NCBI RefSeq assembly: GCF_007830635.1
Contig: NZ_VLLA01000006.1
Location: 96,917-160,916, forward strand
Direction of reading: 5' to 3'
DNA: 64,000 bases
Source: Bradyrhizobium huanghuaihaiense
Lineage (GTDB): Bacteria; Pseudomonadota; Alphaproteobacteria; Rhizobiales; Xanthobacteraceae
Within the stretch, counting starts at the first letter, position 1. Every line of letters begins with the position of its first letter. Of this stretch, positions 25,650 through 36,486 are shown one piece after another. Position numbers and translations under genes: made by a program. Below the pieces are notes generated by a model. It was not told the DNA's origin, ran no database searches, and worked only from the letters and a program-made list of their open reading frames with translations.

Positions 25650-26753
25650 ATGAAGATCACCGATGTGCGGGCGCACCATATCCGCATCCCCTACGACGCC
25701 GGTGTTGCGAGCTTCCGCCAGGGCGCCTCCGCCATCACCGCCCTCGACATGGTGCTGGTCGAGGTCACGACCGATGCCGGACTGACCGGCTGGGGCGATG
25801 CCTTCGCCTATGTCAGCCCGCGCACCACGCGGAGCGCCGTCGAGGAGATGATCGCGCCGCAGGCCATCGGCCTCGAGGTTCCTGACGCCGCCGGCATTGC
25901 CGCGGCGATGGAGCAGATCCAGCGCAATCTGCATCTGTTCGGCCGCTACGGCATCACCATGTTCGCGATCTCCGGCCTCGACATCGCGCTGTGGGACCTC
26001 GCTGCGAAGATCAGGGGCGTGCCGCTGCACCGCCTGCTCGGCGAGATCCGGCGCCCGGCCATTCCCGCCTATGCGAGCCTGCTGCGGATCGGCTCGCCCG
26101 ACAACATCGCCGGCGAATGCCGGAAGGCGCTCGCACTCGGCTATGGCGCGATCAAGCTGCATGAGACCACGACACCTGCGGTGTTCGCCGCGCGCGAGGC
26201 GATCGGGCCCAACATTCCCCTGATGGTCGACATGAACTGCCCGCTGTCAGGCGAGCAGGCGATTGCATTCGCGAAGGCGTGCAAGGACGCGCAGCCGATG
26301 TTCCTGGAGGAGCCGGTCTGGCCGCCGGAGGATTTTGCCACGCTCGCCGACGTTCGCAACAAGGGCGGGCTCGGCATCGCCGCCGGCGAGAATGCCTGCA
26401 CGGAATATCAATTCCGCCAGATGATGGATGCCGGCGCCGTGAGCCACGCCCAGCCGTCGGTGATCAAGGTCGGCGGCATCACGGAGTTCCTGAAGGTCGC
26501 GGCGCAGGCCGATCAACGCGGCGTCAAGATCGTCCCGCATTCCCCCTATTTCGGTCCCGGCTTGCTGGCGACGGTGCACCTGCTCGCGACGCGCGACGAC
26601 GGGCTGGTCGAGATGTTCTACCTCAAGCGCGAAGCCTGTCTGTGGGGCGGCCGCGCCGATGCCGATGCCACCGGCCATGTCGCGGTGCCGGCAGGACCCG
26701 GGCTCGGCCATGAGCCCGATCGCGACGTGATGGAGCGCTATCGCGTGGCGTGA
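25650..26753 (+). CDS. mandelate racemase/muconate lactonizing enzyme (enolase superfamily)
   Basis: A 367-residue protein with AGGAGG before ATG 25650. The capping domain (residues 1-120) is followed by a barrel with Lys169-x-His171 (IKLHE), metal ligands Asp194, Glu220 and Glu247 (VDMNCP, FLEEPVWP, AAGENAC) and His297 in VPHSPY, the general-base positions of the superfamily. Lys-x-His replaces the Lys-x-Lys of mandelate racemase. It would abstract a proton alpha to a carboxylate, as in an acid-sugar dehydratase or racemase; the substrate is unknown. Confidence 0.9.
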   Translation: MKITDVRAHHIRIPYDAGVASFRQGASAITALDMVLVEVTTDAGLTGWGDAFAYVSPRTTRSAVEEMIAPQAIGLEVPDAAGIAAAMEQIQRNLHLFGRYGITMFAISGLDIALWDLAAKIRGVPLHRLLGEIRRPAIPAYASLLRIGSPDNIAGECRKALALGYGAIKLHETTTPAVFAAREAIGPNIPLMVDMNCPLSGEQAIAFAKACKDAQPMFLEEPVWPPEDFATLADVRNKGGLGIAAGENACTEYQFRQMMDAGAVSHAQPSVIKVGGITEFLKVAAQADQRGVKIVPHSPYFGPGLLATVHLLATRDDGLVEMFYLKREACLWGGRADADATGHVAVPAGPGLGHEPDRDVMERYRVA

Positions 26754-26762
26754 TCGACGCGC

Positions 26763-27119
26763 CTATTTCGCAGCGTCCTTTGGCGGCGGCGCGTCCTGCT
26801 TCTTCTTCAAATCTTCGGCGGTCTTCGCCTGCGCGGCCTGGAGATCACTGATCGTCTTCTGCAGGCCGGCAACGCTCGTCTTCAGCGCGTCGATCTGGCG
26901 ACCTGCCGCATCCAGCTTCTGCTGATGATCGAGGTTGAGCTTGGTGATCGTCTTCTGGAGGAAGTCGATATTGCTCTGGAGACAGCTGGTGCGGCGCTCC
27001 ATGGTCTTCTCGACGGTGCAGATCTCGATGCCCGGCACATCCTGCGCGCGGAGCGGCGCAGCCGCCAGCGTCGCGAGCAGCAACATCGGGAAAAAAATGC
27101 CGGTGCTTCGAAGCGGCAT
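26763..27119 (-). CDS. secreted coiled-coil hypothetical protein
   Basis: A 118-residue protein with a GAGGAAC ribosome site. A signal peptide ends near LRA (about residue 24). The mature part has two Cys (EICTVEKTMERRTSCL) and then a long heptad-like helix with many Leu, Ile, Lys and Gln (FLQKTITKLNLDHQQKLDAA to LQKTISDLQAAQAKTAEDL), so a coiled coil, ending in a Lys/Pro-rich tail. No known family. Exported; role unknown. Confidence 0.75.
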   Translation of the reverse strand: MPLRSTGIFFPMLLLATLAAAPLRAQDVPGIEICTVEKTMERRTSCLQSNIDFLQKTITKLNLDHQQKLDAAGRQIDALKTSVAGLQKTISDLQAAQAKTAEDLKKKQDAPPPKDAAK

Positions 27120-27301
27120 GCAGGGTTCCTCGCCAAATGATCACAGCAATGTGCGCCGATTGCGCACAGCGGCCGGACGCTACCACACTCGTACCGCATT
27201 CTCGCGTTGAGCTTGGCTTGTTCCCTGGGACGGGGAGCAGTGAACCGCACGCGAAGGAAGTGGGCGCACTTTCGCGGCTTTGTTTAGGGGAGATTTTTAC
27301 A

Positions 27302-27526
27302 ATGGCAACGCGCGATAGACGTCTGGCGGAGTTCGATGGCGCTGGAGAACCGCCACCTGGCCTGCCGGTCGAAGTGCTGTGCGAGGATCACAGCGGAACA
27401 TATCAGCTGCCGTTCGCCTGCCGCTATGTCGGAGGACGCTGGCAAAACCACGAGGCCGGCATCGCAGTCGAAGCGACCGTCATCGGCTGGCGCCTGCCGC
27501 GGGTGAAGCACACGGGCGTCGCCTGA
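27302..27526 (+). CDS. small hypothetical protein
   Basis: A 74-residue protein starting MATRDRRLAEFDGAG; GGGGAG lies upstream. It has a beta-rich middle (PVEVLCEDHSGTYQLPFACRYVGGRWQNHEAG) and a basic end (VIGWRLPRVKHTGVA). No signal peptide or membrane segment. No family was recognised. A strong hairpin (27554-27589) lies about 30 bases past the stop. Confidence 0.55.
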   Translation: MATRDRRLAEFDGAGEPPPGLPVEVLCEDHSGTYQLPFACRYVGGRWQNHEAGIAVEATVIGWRLPRVKHTGVA

Positions 27527-27553
27527 CCGCGGCTTGTGTTCCAAAATGCGACG

Positions 27554-27589
27554 GGGCCGCGCTCCGCCTTAACGAACGGAACGCGGCCC
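27554..27589. terminator. GC-rich hairpin
   Basis: A 13-bp stem, GGGCCGCGCTCCG with CGGAACGCGGCCC (one mismatch), ten-base loop. It follows the gene at 27302-27526 and, on the other strand, would end a candidate transcript from 27790. Confidence 0.5.
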
Positions 27590-27591
27590 GA

Positions 27592-27790
27592 ACGAATCAC
27601 GTCCGAATCAGCGGAGCGGCTCCGTACACAGCTGTTCACGGCTAGATATCGCAACCAACCCCAAGGCCCATACAATATCTGCGTACCGTGAGGGGCCGCC
27701 CCGTCCGAGGACGAGCCCCAAAAGTTAACGGCTTCAATGACATGGCTGCAGGGGGCGGCGGCGCGAGGCCTCGCTCCCAAAACAGGCAGG
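27592..27790 (-). ncRNA. candidate structured RNA (low confidence)
   Basis: A 200-base non-coding stretch between the GST gene and the 27302 gene. The minus strand has several self-complementary blocks: GGGGC with GCCCC around CGTCCTCGGACG, and AGATAT with ATATCT enclosing a G-rich loop, and ends at the hairpin 27554-27589. No ribosome sites or domains appear. From memory a similar sequence recurs near the same kind of genes in Bradyrhizobium, but this was not checked. Confidence 0.25.
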
Positions 27791-27806
27791 GCGACGCCGC
27801 TCCTGC

Positions 27807-28463
27807 CTAATATTCGACCTCGAGCTCCTCGATCTCGGCCGGCTCTTCCTTCGCCGCCGCGATCCACTCCCTCATCTCGGGCATCGCCATGATGGTATCG
27901 GCATAAGCCTTGAGGCGCGGCTCGAGCTTGACGTCATAGGTGACGAAGCGCGTCACCACGGGGGCGTACATCGCATCCGCCATGGTGCGCCGCTCGCCGA
28001 ACAGGAACGGACCGCCGGATTTCTCCAGACAGTCGCGCCAGATGAACCAGACGCGGTCGATGTCCGCCTGCGCGCGCGACCAGATCTTGAACCCGGGGAA
28101 GTGGCCCTTGAGATTGACCGGCAGCGATGCGCGCAGCGTGGTGAAGCCGGAATGGATTTCGCCGCAAATGGAGCGGCAATGGGCGCGCTGGACGCGGTCA
28201 TCCGGCAACAGCCCGGCTGACGGCATCACCTCGTTGAGATATTCGGCGATCGCAAGCGTATCCCAGACCACGGCGCCCTCGTGCCGCAGGCACGGCACCA
28301 GGATCGACGACGACAGCAGCAGGATCTCCGCACGCGCCGATGCGTCATCCGGCGCGGTCACAACTTCCTCGAAGTCGAGCCCGGAAAATTTCGTCAGCAG
28401 CCAGCCACGCAGCGACCAGGACGAATAGTTCTTACTGCTGATGGTCAGTGTCGCTTTCGCCAT
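27807..28463 (-). CDS. glutathione S-transferase family protein
   Basis: A 218-residue protein starting MAKATLTISSKNYSSWSLRGW at 28463. The N-terminal thioredoxin-like domain shows the Ser-containing active-site start (NYSSWSLRG) and the glutathione-binding ILVPCLRHEGAVVWDTLAIAEYL, with the cis-Pro and the ES-equivalent. The C-terminal domain (about 90-205) is all helical. Conjugates or reduces electrophiles with glutathione; the substrate is unknown. It is divergent from phaZ. Confidence 0.9.
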   Translation of the reverse strand: MAKATLTISSKNYSSWSLRGWLLTKFSGLDFEEVVTAPDDASARAEILLLSSSILVPCLRHEGAVVWDTLAIAEYLNEVMPSAGLLPDDRVQRAHCRSICGEIHSGFTTLRASLPVNLKGHFPGFKIWSRAQADIDRVWFIWRDCLEKSGGPFLFGERRTMADAMYAPVVTRFVTYDVKLEPRLKAYADTIMAMPEMREWIAAAKEEPAEIEELEVEY

Positions 28464-28645
28464 ATGGCCTCTTCCCTCACGCCTGTGACCCGCACCCCGC
28501 CCGGCCGCGGATTTGCTCATTCGCTGAGCTTCCCGGTGTCCTCACCCCGCTTCCGGAGCAAGCGATGTGCCAATTTTGCGGGCGGTCCTGCTCCCGTCTG
28601 GCTTCGATATTGCATGACGGCAGGGAACAGGGTGGGCAATTCGGT

Positions 28646-29869
28646 ATGATGTCGATGTATTATCAGGCCTTTCAGAACCATATGGATCTGACGGCGCCGT
28701 GGCGGGCGGGCGCCTCGTCCGCGCTGAAATTCCTCAATCTGGCGCCCCAGGGAATGTCGCACCAGGTGGTCGGCCGACTCTCGGCCGCGCTGGAGCTGAT
28801 CTCGCGCTCCACCCTCACCTATGACCGCCCGGCCTATGGCATCGACAGCGTGATGGTCGGAAACCGCGAGGTCGCCGTGCGCGAGGAGATCGCCTACGCG
28901 ACGCCGTTCGGCTCGCTGCTGCATTTCAGGAAGGACGACGTGGGCGAGCAGCCGCGCATGCTGCTGGTGGCGCCGATGTCCGGCCATTTCGCGACGCTCT
29001 TGCGCGGCACCGTGAAGACGCTGCTCCAGGACCACGACGTCTACATCACGGACTGGCACAATCCGCGCGACATTCCGCGCAGCGAAGGCCGCTTCGGGCT
29101 CGACGACTACACCGAGCATCTCATCGACTTCCTGGGACAGCTCGGTCCGCGCCCGCACATGGTCGCGATCTGCCAGCCCTCGGTCTCGGCGCTCGCGGCT
29201 GCCGCGATCATGTGCGAGGGCAATCACCCCTCGCGCCCCGCAACGCTGACGCTGATGGCGGGGCCGATCGACACGCGCATCCAGCCGACCCGGGTCAACG
29301 AGTTCGCCAAGAGCCGGCCGATCGAGTGGTTCGAGCGCAACCTGATCAACTACGTGCCGATGCAGTGCCGCGGCGCGCTGCGCAAGGTCTATCCCGGCTT
29401 CGTGCAGCTCACCGCCTTCGTCTCGATGAATCTCGAGCGCCACATCAAGCAGCATCTCGACCTCGCCAACCACATCGCCAAGGGCGAGAAGGAGAAGGCC
29501 GCGACCATCAAGACCTTCTACGACGAATATTTCGCGGTGATGGACCTGCCGGCGGAGTTCTACATCGAGACCGTGCGCGACGTGTTCCAGGAGCACCTGT
29601 TGCCGCAGGGCAAGCTGATGCACCGCGGCCGTCCCGTGAACACCAGGGCCGTCAGCCGCATGGGGCTGATGACGGTCGAGGGCGAGAAGGACGACATCTG
29701 CTCGATCGGCCAGACGCTGGCGGCGCAAGACCTCTGCACCGGCGTGCGCGCCTACCGCCGCGTCCACCACATGCAGGCCGGCGTCGGCCATTACGGCGTG
29801 TTCTCGGGCAAGCGCTGGAACAACGAGATCTATCCGCTGCTGCGGGATTTCGTGCACGTGAATTCGTAA
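28646..29869 (+). CDS. phaZ: intracellular poly(3-hydroxybutyrate) depolymerase
   Basis: A 407-residue protein of the PhaZa type, with no signal peptide. The nucleophile elbow is AICQPSVSAL with Cys176 in place of the usual Ser, as known for intracellular PHB depolymerases. The ATG at 28646 (adjacent ATG at 28649) opens MMSMYYQAFQNHMDLTAPWRA, the family start. It hydrolyses native PHB granules, releasing 3-hydroxybutyrate during carbon starvation. No other PHB-cycle genes lie in the window. Confidence 0.93.
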   Translation: MMSMYYQAFQNHMDLTAPWRAGASSALKFLNLAPQGMSHQVVGRLSAALELISRSTLTYDRPAYGIDSVMVGNREVAVREEIAYATPFGSLLHFRKDDVGEQPRMLLVAPMSGHFATLLRGTVKTLLQDHDVYITDWHNPRDIPRSEGRFGLDDYTEHLIDFLGQLGPRPHMVAICQPSVSALAAAAIMCEGNHPSRPATLTLMAGPIDTRIQPTRVNEFAKSRPIEWFERNLINYVPMQCRGALRKVYPGFVQLTAFVSMNLERHIKQHLDLANHIAKGEKEKAATIKTFYDEYFAVMDLPAEFYIETVRDVFQEHLLPQGKLMHRGRPVNTRAVSRMGLMTVEGEKDDICSIGQTLAAQDLCTGVRAYRRVHHMQAGVGHYGVFSGKRWNNEIYPLLRDFVHVNS

Positions 29870-29918
29870 CCGTCATCCCCTGCCGACAGGACGGCCAGCC
29901 AGCGGAAGCGGCACGTGC

Positions 29919-32900
29919 CTAATGCGCTTGCGTGAGCAACTCTTTCGCTTCCACGAGCTCGGGAAGATCTCGCTCCGTCTCAAATCCAGCGAGCACGGGA
30001 GCGAGCAGTTCGGACACCCTACCTGCTCGGCCATTTGTCCTGTGCAGGCGGGCAAGTCCAAGAGCGCTGCGCAGCTCGAAGGTCTTGGTCTGCTGGTGTC
30101 GCGCGATGTCCAGCGCTCGCCTGAGGTCGTCTTCGGCGCTGGATTCGTTCGATGAACCATGGCGCGACAAGAGTTTACCGCGGACACGATGCAGCTCGGC
30201 ATCAAGCCAATGCTGGCCGGACTGTTCGGTCCGGGCGATCAGTTCGTTCAGGATCTCCAGCCCGGTCTCGACTTGGCCGACCTCTGCATTCGCCACGGCA
30301 ACATGCATCCCCCAAAACGGCTCGCACAGGTAGCAATCGTTCTCGTGCAGCAAGCTCCAGCCCTGACGCATGTCCGCCAGTCCGGCCATTCGGTCGCCGG
30401 CCCGCCACTTGGCGAGGCCATTCAGGTAGGTGCCCGCGGCCACGTACAACGGCATCGTGTGGTCGCGCGCGAGACCGAGCGCCAGGATCGTCTCTGTTTG
30501 CTGCAACATGCCCCCGCATACCCCGTCGAACACGGCGCGATGAACCAGCGCGTTGGCCTGGGACAGAGCGCGCTTTTCTGCCGAAGCACCCACCGCTTCG
30601 GCAGCGAGCTTGCGTGCGCGCGCGACGATACCGAGCGGCCAGAGCACCAGTGCAAGGAATCTCATGATCACGAACGGCAGATCCAGCGCCGAAGCCCTGA
30701 ATGTCGCGGGATCCGGTTCGGCGCCATAGATCGCGAGCGCCCGCTCGAGATGCGTTCGCGCGTTCAGGTAATCGCCGGCGAACCAGCTGGTGACGCCGCC
30801 CGTCCAATGGGCGACGACGGCGGCCACCGGCGAGTCCGGTCGTCGGTCAGCGGCACTCCTGATGGCATCCGCCAGCTCCCGCATCGGAGCGAGTTCGCCG
30901 TGCGTCAGGCAGGCATTGAAGAGCCCCGAATGGATCGGCGCAAGTTCAACGGGATCATCGATGTCGACTGCAAACTGGCGCGCACGCGTCCACGCCGCGA
31001 CGGTTTCGGGAGCGCTGTGCCCGAGGCTGCCCCGCAAGGCACGGCCATATGAGATTTGAAGATGCAGCCTGCTGATCATCCGGCGAGGTTCGTCAGGCAG
31101 CTCGTCGGCGGTCGCAATGGCCTTGCCGAGATGCGCGATCGCCTCGGAATAGGCAGAGCGTTTCAGCGCCTGCTGGCCCGCCTTGCGCCACCATTCGAGG
31201 GCGACCTCGCTCAGCCCCGCTTCCGTGAAGTGGTGCGCGAGAACCTCCGGCTCGGTCTCGGCGACGACTGGAAACTTCTCGCGCAGGACCTCGCCAATTC
31301 GCGTGTGAAGCAGATGCCGTTTGCTCTTGAGCAGGCTCTCGTAGGCCGCTTCCTGAACCAGGGCGTGCTTGAAACTATAATTTGCTTCGGGCGGAGCCCC
31401 GCGGCGAAGCAGCAGTTCGGCCTCTTCAAGCTGTGCCAGCGCATCGCTCAGCGTCAGATCATCGCGTCCCGCCACGGTTTTCAGCAGCGCGTATGAGAAG
31501 TCGCGCCCGATGGCGGCGCCTATCTGCGCCACCTCCTTGACCGGAGCGAGCCGGTCGAGCCGCGCCATCAGCGAATCCTGCAGCGTCGCGGGAATAGCAA
31601 GCGCCGGGAGCGGACTGCTCAGGCGATAGCGCCCGGCATCTTCGACGAGCAGGCCGGACTCCAGCACCATCTTGGTCAACTCCTCGACGAACAGCGGGAC
31701 ACCATCCGTCTTGTCGATGATCTGCTTCATCATCTCGCGCGGCAGCTGGCGACCGACGACCACCTGTTCGACCAGCGCGCGCGTGTCCTGCCGATCGAGC
31801 CGATCGAGTCGCAACAGACCGACGTTGGCAAGGCCCGACCAGGAAGGCTCGAACTCCGGCCGGGATGTCATGAGCACGAGTATCGGCAATGCCCTGATCC
31901 GATCGACCGCGAGATCAAACAGTTCAAGTGTCGTGGCATCGGCCCAATGCAGATCCTCGCAGATGATCAGCAGAGGCTGATCGCGCGCCAACCCCTCAAG
32001 CTGATCGAGAAGGGCGGCAAATGTCTGTCGCCGCAGCTGCGCCGGGCTCAAGCCAAGGGGCGGGCAATGGTCACTGGTTGGAATCGAAAGCAGGGCCGCA
32101 ATGAGCGGTGTTGCCCGGGCGACCTGCTGGGTCCCCAGCGCCAGCATTGCCTCGAGCTTGTCGAGCTTTTGTTCTGGCGTATCGTGCGAGCGGATTCCGG
32201 CGGCGCGCTCGAGCTGCGCGACAAAAGGATGCAGGGCACTGTTGGTATGGTATGGCGAACACTGATATCGCACCCGACGGTGTGTCCCCAACGAAGGACT
32301 TTCGGACAGCGTTGCGACAATGCGCGACTTGCCGATGCCCGCTTCGCCGGAAATCAATACGATCTGGCCCTGGCCCTGCCATGCCTCACGCTGGCGCGAG
32401 AGAATGAATTCGATCTCGTCCTTGCGGCCGACAAAGCCGATCGAGCGCGCGGCGCGGACCGCCTCGAAGCGGCTCTCGGATGCGGTCGCTCCTTCCACCG
32501 CCCACACCGCAATGGGTTCGCCTATCCCCCTGACTTCGCGGCGGCCGAGATTGCGAAAGGTGAAGAGATCTCCAAGCAACCGGCGCGTCGACGATGCAAC
32601 GACGACCACTCCCGGCTCCGCCAGGCTCTGAAGCCGGGCAGCGAGGTTTGGCGTATCTCCGACGGTCGCGTGCTCCTCCGACGCGTCTCCGCTGATGAGG
32701 TCGCCGACCACTACGAGCCCCGTCGCAATGGCGATCCGCAGCTCAACCTTCTCGCCGGCGCCTGTCTTGAGCTGGCGAATTACGGAGATGATGTCGAGGC
32801 CCGCTCGCACTGCGCGCTCCGCATCATCTTCGTGGGCGCGCGGATAGCCGAAATAGACGAGTATCCCGTCACCGACGAACCTGGCTATCCTGCCGTCATA

Positions 32901-33248
32901 AGCGGCAATGACACGCGCGCATGCGGCGCGGTAGGCCCGGATCACTTCCCACATGTCCTCGGGATCGAGACGCGCCGAGAGCGCAGTCGAGCCGACCAGA
33001 TCGCAAAACATCACGGTGAGGTGGCGCCGCTCGGCGTCGTGAGGAGGAGCGGGCGATGCGATCAACGCGGCTGGATCGAGGTCGGCAATGGCACGCTGCA
33101 TTTTGCGGCGATGACCGAGCAGGACTCCGAGCTTGTCAAAGTCCTCGTCCATCAGCTCGGGGAGGACGCCCACGTCGATCCCGTTCTGGGCAAAACAATC
33201 CGCGTATTGCCCAAGCCCCAGCTTCTCGAGCCACTCCGCAATCTGCAT
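29919..33248 (-). CDS. adenylate/guanylate cyclase with SAM, AAA/STAND-type ATPase and TPR-like region
   Basis: A 1109-residue signalling protein starting MQIAEWLEKLGLG at 33248. Residues 1-60 are a SAM domain. A class III cyclase domain follows (about 72-255), with metal Asp83 in FCDLVGST and Asp127 in FVGDGILVYFG. Then comes a STAND/AAA ATPase with P-loop GEAGIGKS at 301-308 and LLIICEDLHWAD, and finally about 600 residues of helical, TPR-like repeats. The family makes cyclic nucleotides in response to unknown partners bound by the helical part. A weaker upstream start exists but lies before the SAM domain. Confidence 0.9.
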   Translation of the reverse strand: MQIAEWLEKLGLGQYADCFAQNGIDVGVLPELMDEDFDKLGVLLGHRRKMQRAIADLDPAALIASPAPPHDAERRHLTVMFCDLVGSTALSARLDPEDMWEVIRAYRAACARVIAAYDGRIARFVGDGILVYFGYPRAHEDDAERAVRAGLDIISVIRQLKTGAGEKVELRIAIATGLVVVGDLISGDASEEHATVGDTPNLAARLQSLAEPGVVVVASSTRRLLGDLFTFRNLGRREVRGIGEPIAVWAVEGATASESRFEAVRAARSIGFVGRKDEIEFILSRQREAWQGQGQIVLISGEAGIGKSRIVATLSESPSLGTHRRVRYQCSPYHTNSALHPFVAQLERAAGIRSHDTPEQKLDKLEAMLALGTQQVARATPLIAALLSIPTSDHCPPLGLSPAQLRRQTFAALLDQLEGLARDQPLLIICEDLHWADATTLELFDLAVDRIRALPILVLMTSRPEFEPSWSGLANVGLLRLDRLDRQDTRALVEQVVVGRQLPREMMKQIIDKTDGVPLFVEELTKMVLESGLLVEDAGRYRLSSPLPALAIPATLQDSLMARLDRLAPVKEVAQIGAAIGRDFSYALLKTVAGRDDLTLSDALAQLEEAELLLRRGAPPEANYSFKHALVQEAAYESLLKSKRHLLHTRIGEVLREKFPVVAETEPEVLAHHFTEAGLSEVALEWWRKAGQQALKRSAYSEAIAHLGKAIATADELPDEPRRMISRLHLQISYGRALRGSLGHSAPETVAAWTRARQFAVDIDDPVELAPIHSGLFNACLTHGELAPMRELADAIRSAADRRPDSPVAAVVAHWTGGVTSWFAGDYLNARTHLERALAIYGAEPDPATFRASALDLPFVIMRFLALVLWPLGIVARARKLAAEAVGASAEKRALSQANALVHRAVFDGVCGGMLQQTETILALGLARDHTMPLYVAAGTYLNGLAKWRAGDRMAGLADMRQGWSLLHENDCYLCEPFWGMHVAVANAEVGQVETGLEILNELIARTEQSGQHWLDAELHRVRGKLLSRHGSSNESSAEDDLRRALDIARHQQTKTFELRSALGLARLHRTNGRAGRVSELLAPVLAGFETERDLPELVEAKELLTQAH

Positions 33249-33477
33249 GGCACCACCGATGTTGTGGCTGGCAGTTAGCAGAATCTTGGACCACGACCGC
33301 GCGCAGACAATAACCCAACGCCACCATGATGGCACGTCTTGTTTGCTGTGCGAAAATTTAGGTTACTCGATACCGATAGGATTTCGGCCGGGACGGTGCT
33401 CGAAGCAAACGGCCGCGCTACCAAACATCGTTGGCACGCCGCGTTGGACGGCAGAGGTTGCGATGAGTCGTCACTGC

Positions 33478-34080
33478 TCACTCCAGACCAGAAGCCGAAC
33501 CAACACTGCGGCTTTCGCTCACGTGCGATGCCAAGCCGACGTCTTTCCGTGAGCGCACTTCCTTCATTGGCTCATTCGCGGACGCTTCGTGGCTGCGAGC
33601 CATCGTGCCCGCTGCAATCTGAAGCGAAGAGCCAACCACCCAGCAGCCGGCAACAAAGCCGATCAGGCCGTTGGGCAGATTTTGATCAAGGACAAGGATG
33701 CTGACGGACAAAGTTGCGGCGATGGCCGCGCCGAACGTTCCGGCCGCACTCATGATCTCAGCCGGCTCGGAGCCGGTCCATTCTTCCGAGATGCTCGATG
33801 TCGGCTTCCGCGAGACATTGCCGGACAAATCAATTCCGACATAACAGCTGACAGCTCCGTAGAGCATTGTCAGGAGCACAATCCAGCCGCTTTCGAACAA
33901 TCCGCCTTTCTGACGCAACAGGGTTGCACCGACATAGAGGCCGCAAGAGGCCCCAACGGCCGCCAGCCCAATTCTTTCAAGGATGTGGGCCGACTTGATC
34001 AGACTGGAACGGGCGATCCCAAGATTGCCGACGTGCCTTTGGAGAGAGAATGCGCTGGAAATTCCGCTGCTAATCTTCAT
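33478..34080 (-). CDS. four-TM membrane protein of unknown function
   Basis: A 200-residue protein; ATG 34080 follows GAAGGAG. Four hydrophobic segments are visible at about 38-58, 66-82, 112-130 and 136-160, followed by a soluble, Ser-rich tail. No family was recognised. It has a lower-GC, less uniform codon use than its neighbours, by eye, and lies upstream of the cyclase gene on the same strand, 229 bases apart. Possibly part of the same accessory unit. Confidence 0.6.
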   Translation of the reverse strand: MKISSGISSAFSLQRHVGNLGIARSSLIKSAHILERIGLAAVGASCGLYVGATLLRQKGGLFESGWIVLLTMLYGAVSCYVGIDLSGNVSRKPTSSISEEWTGSEPAEIMSAAGTFGAAIAATLSVSILVLDQNLPNGLIGFVAGCWVVGSSLQIAAGTMARSHEASANEPMKEVRSRKDVGLASHVSESRSVGSASGLE

Positions 34081-34417
34081 TGGGGGGCTCCTTCTGAGTA
34101 ATTGGCAGCCTACTGGCTGACCCCAAATAGAATCTGCCTGGACGAGTTTCTCGATGCCCTCGATTCCAATTTCTGAAAAATCTGTGCTGAGTGATGGGGC
34201 TGGCTTGCTCGTGCGCAAGACGAGGAGCCATCCAAAGCTGCGCGCACGCGGCTGCGCAGGCATTGCATCTCACCCGTATTTGTCGAATTCGAGTCCGGGT
34301 GCGGCAATTTCTTGCCGGAGTGTTAGTTCAAAACGAGAGGGATGAACTATGAAGCGGTTCACACACCGCTGTTTCCTGTCGCTCCATCCGATCACGAATT
34401 CCGGAGGATGTTCGCAA
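34081..34417. other. intergenic region, 337 bp, no gene
   Basis: Between the membrane-protein gene and the ABC-ATPase gene on the same strand. It has lower GC than surroundings. A short frame on the plus strand at about 34342 has a possible ribosome site but overlaps the ATPase gene and is not supported. The promoter of the membrane-protein gene should lie here. Confidence 0.5.
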
Positions 34418-36286
<1,869 letters not shown>

Positions 36287-36316
36287 GCGGGGACCCCTGC
36301 ACGTGCCCAGGCGGAG

Positions 36317-36445
36317 GTCCGCCCCCTCCCCCGCTTGCGGGGGAGGGTTGGGGAGAGGGTGTCTCCGCTGGCGAGGACCCCCAAGAGGAGAGAGCCCTCA
36401 CCCGCGCCTTCGGCGCGACCTCTCCCGCAAGCGGGAGAGGTGCAC
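36317..36445. repeat. CTCCCCCGCTTGCGGGGGAG-type palindromic repeat, family C copy 2
   Basis: It opens with CCCTCCCCCGCTTGCGGGGGAGGG and ends with CTCTCCCGCAAGCGGGAGAG. It lies within the probable operon, between the dehydrogenase and ATPase genes, so it would sit in the transcript as a hairpin pair. Confidence 0.7.
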
Positions 36446-36486
36446 CGAGTCCGCGGCTGCATCGATGTTCCCATCACCACCACCCC

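Noticed and set aside
29932..33278. Several long plus-strand frames inside the cyclase gene
   Set aside because: All are antisense to an intact gene with clear domains and motifs, so they are shadow frames.
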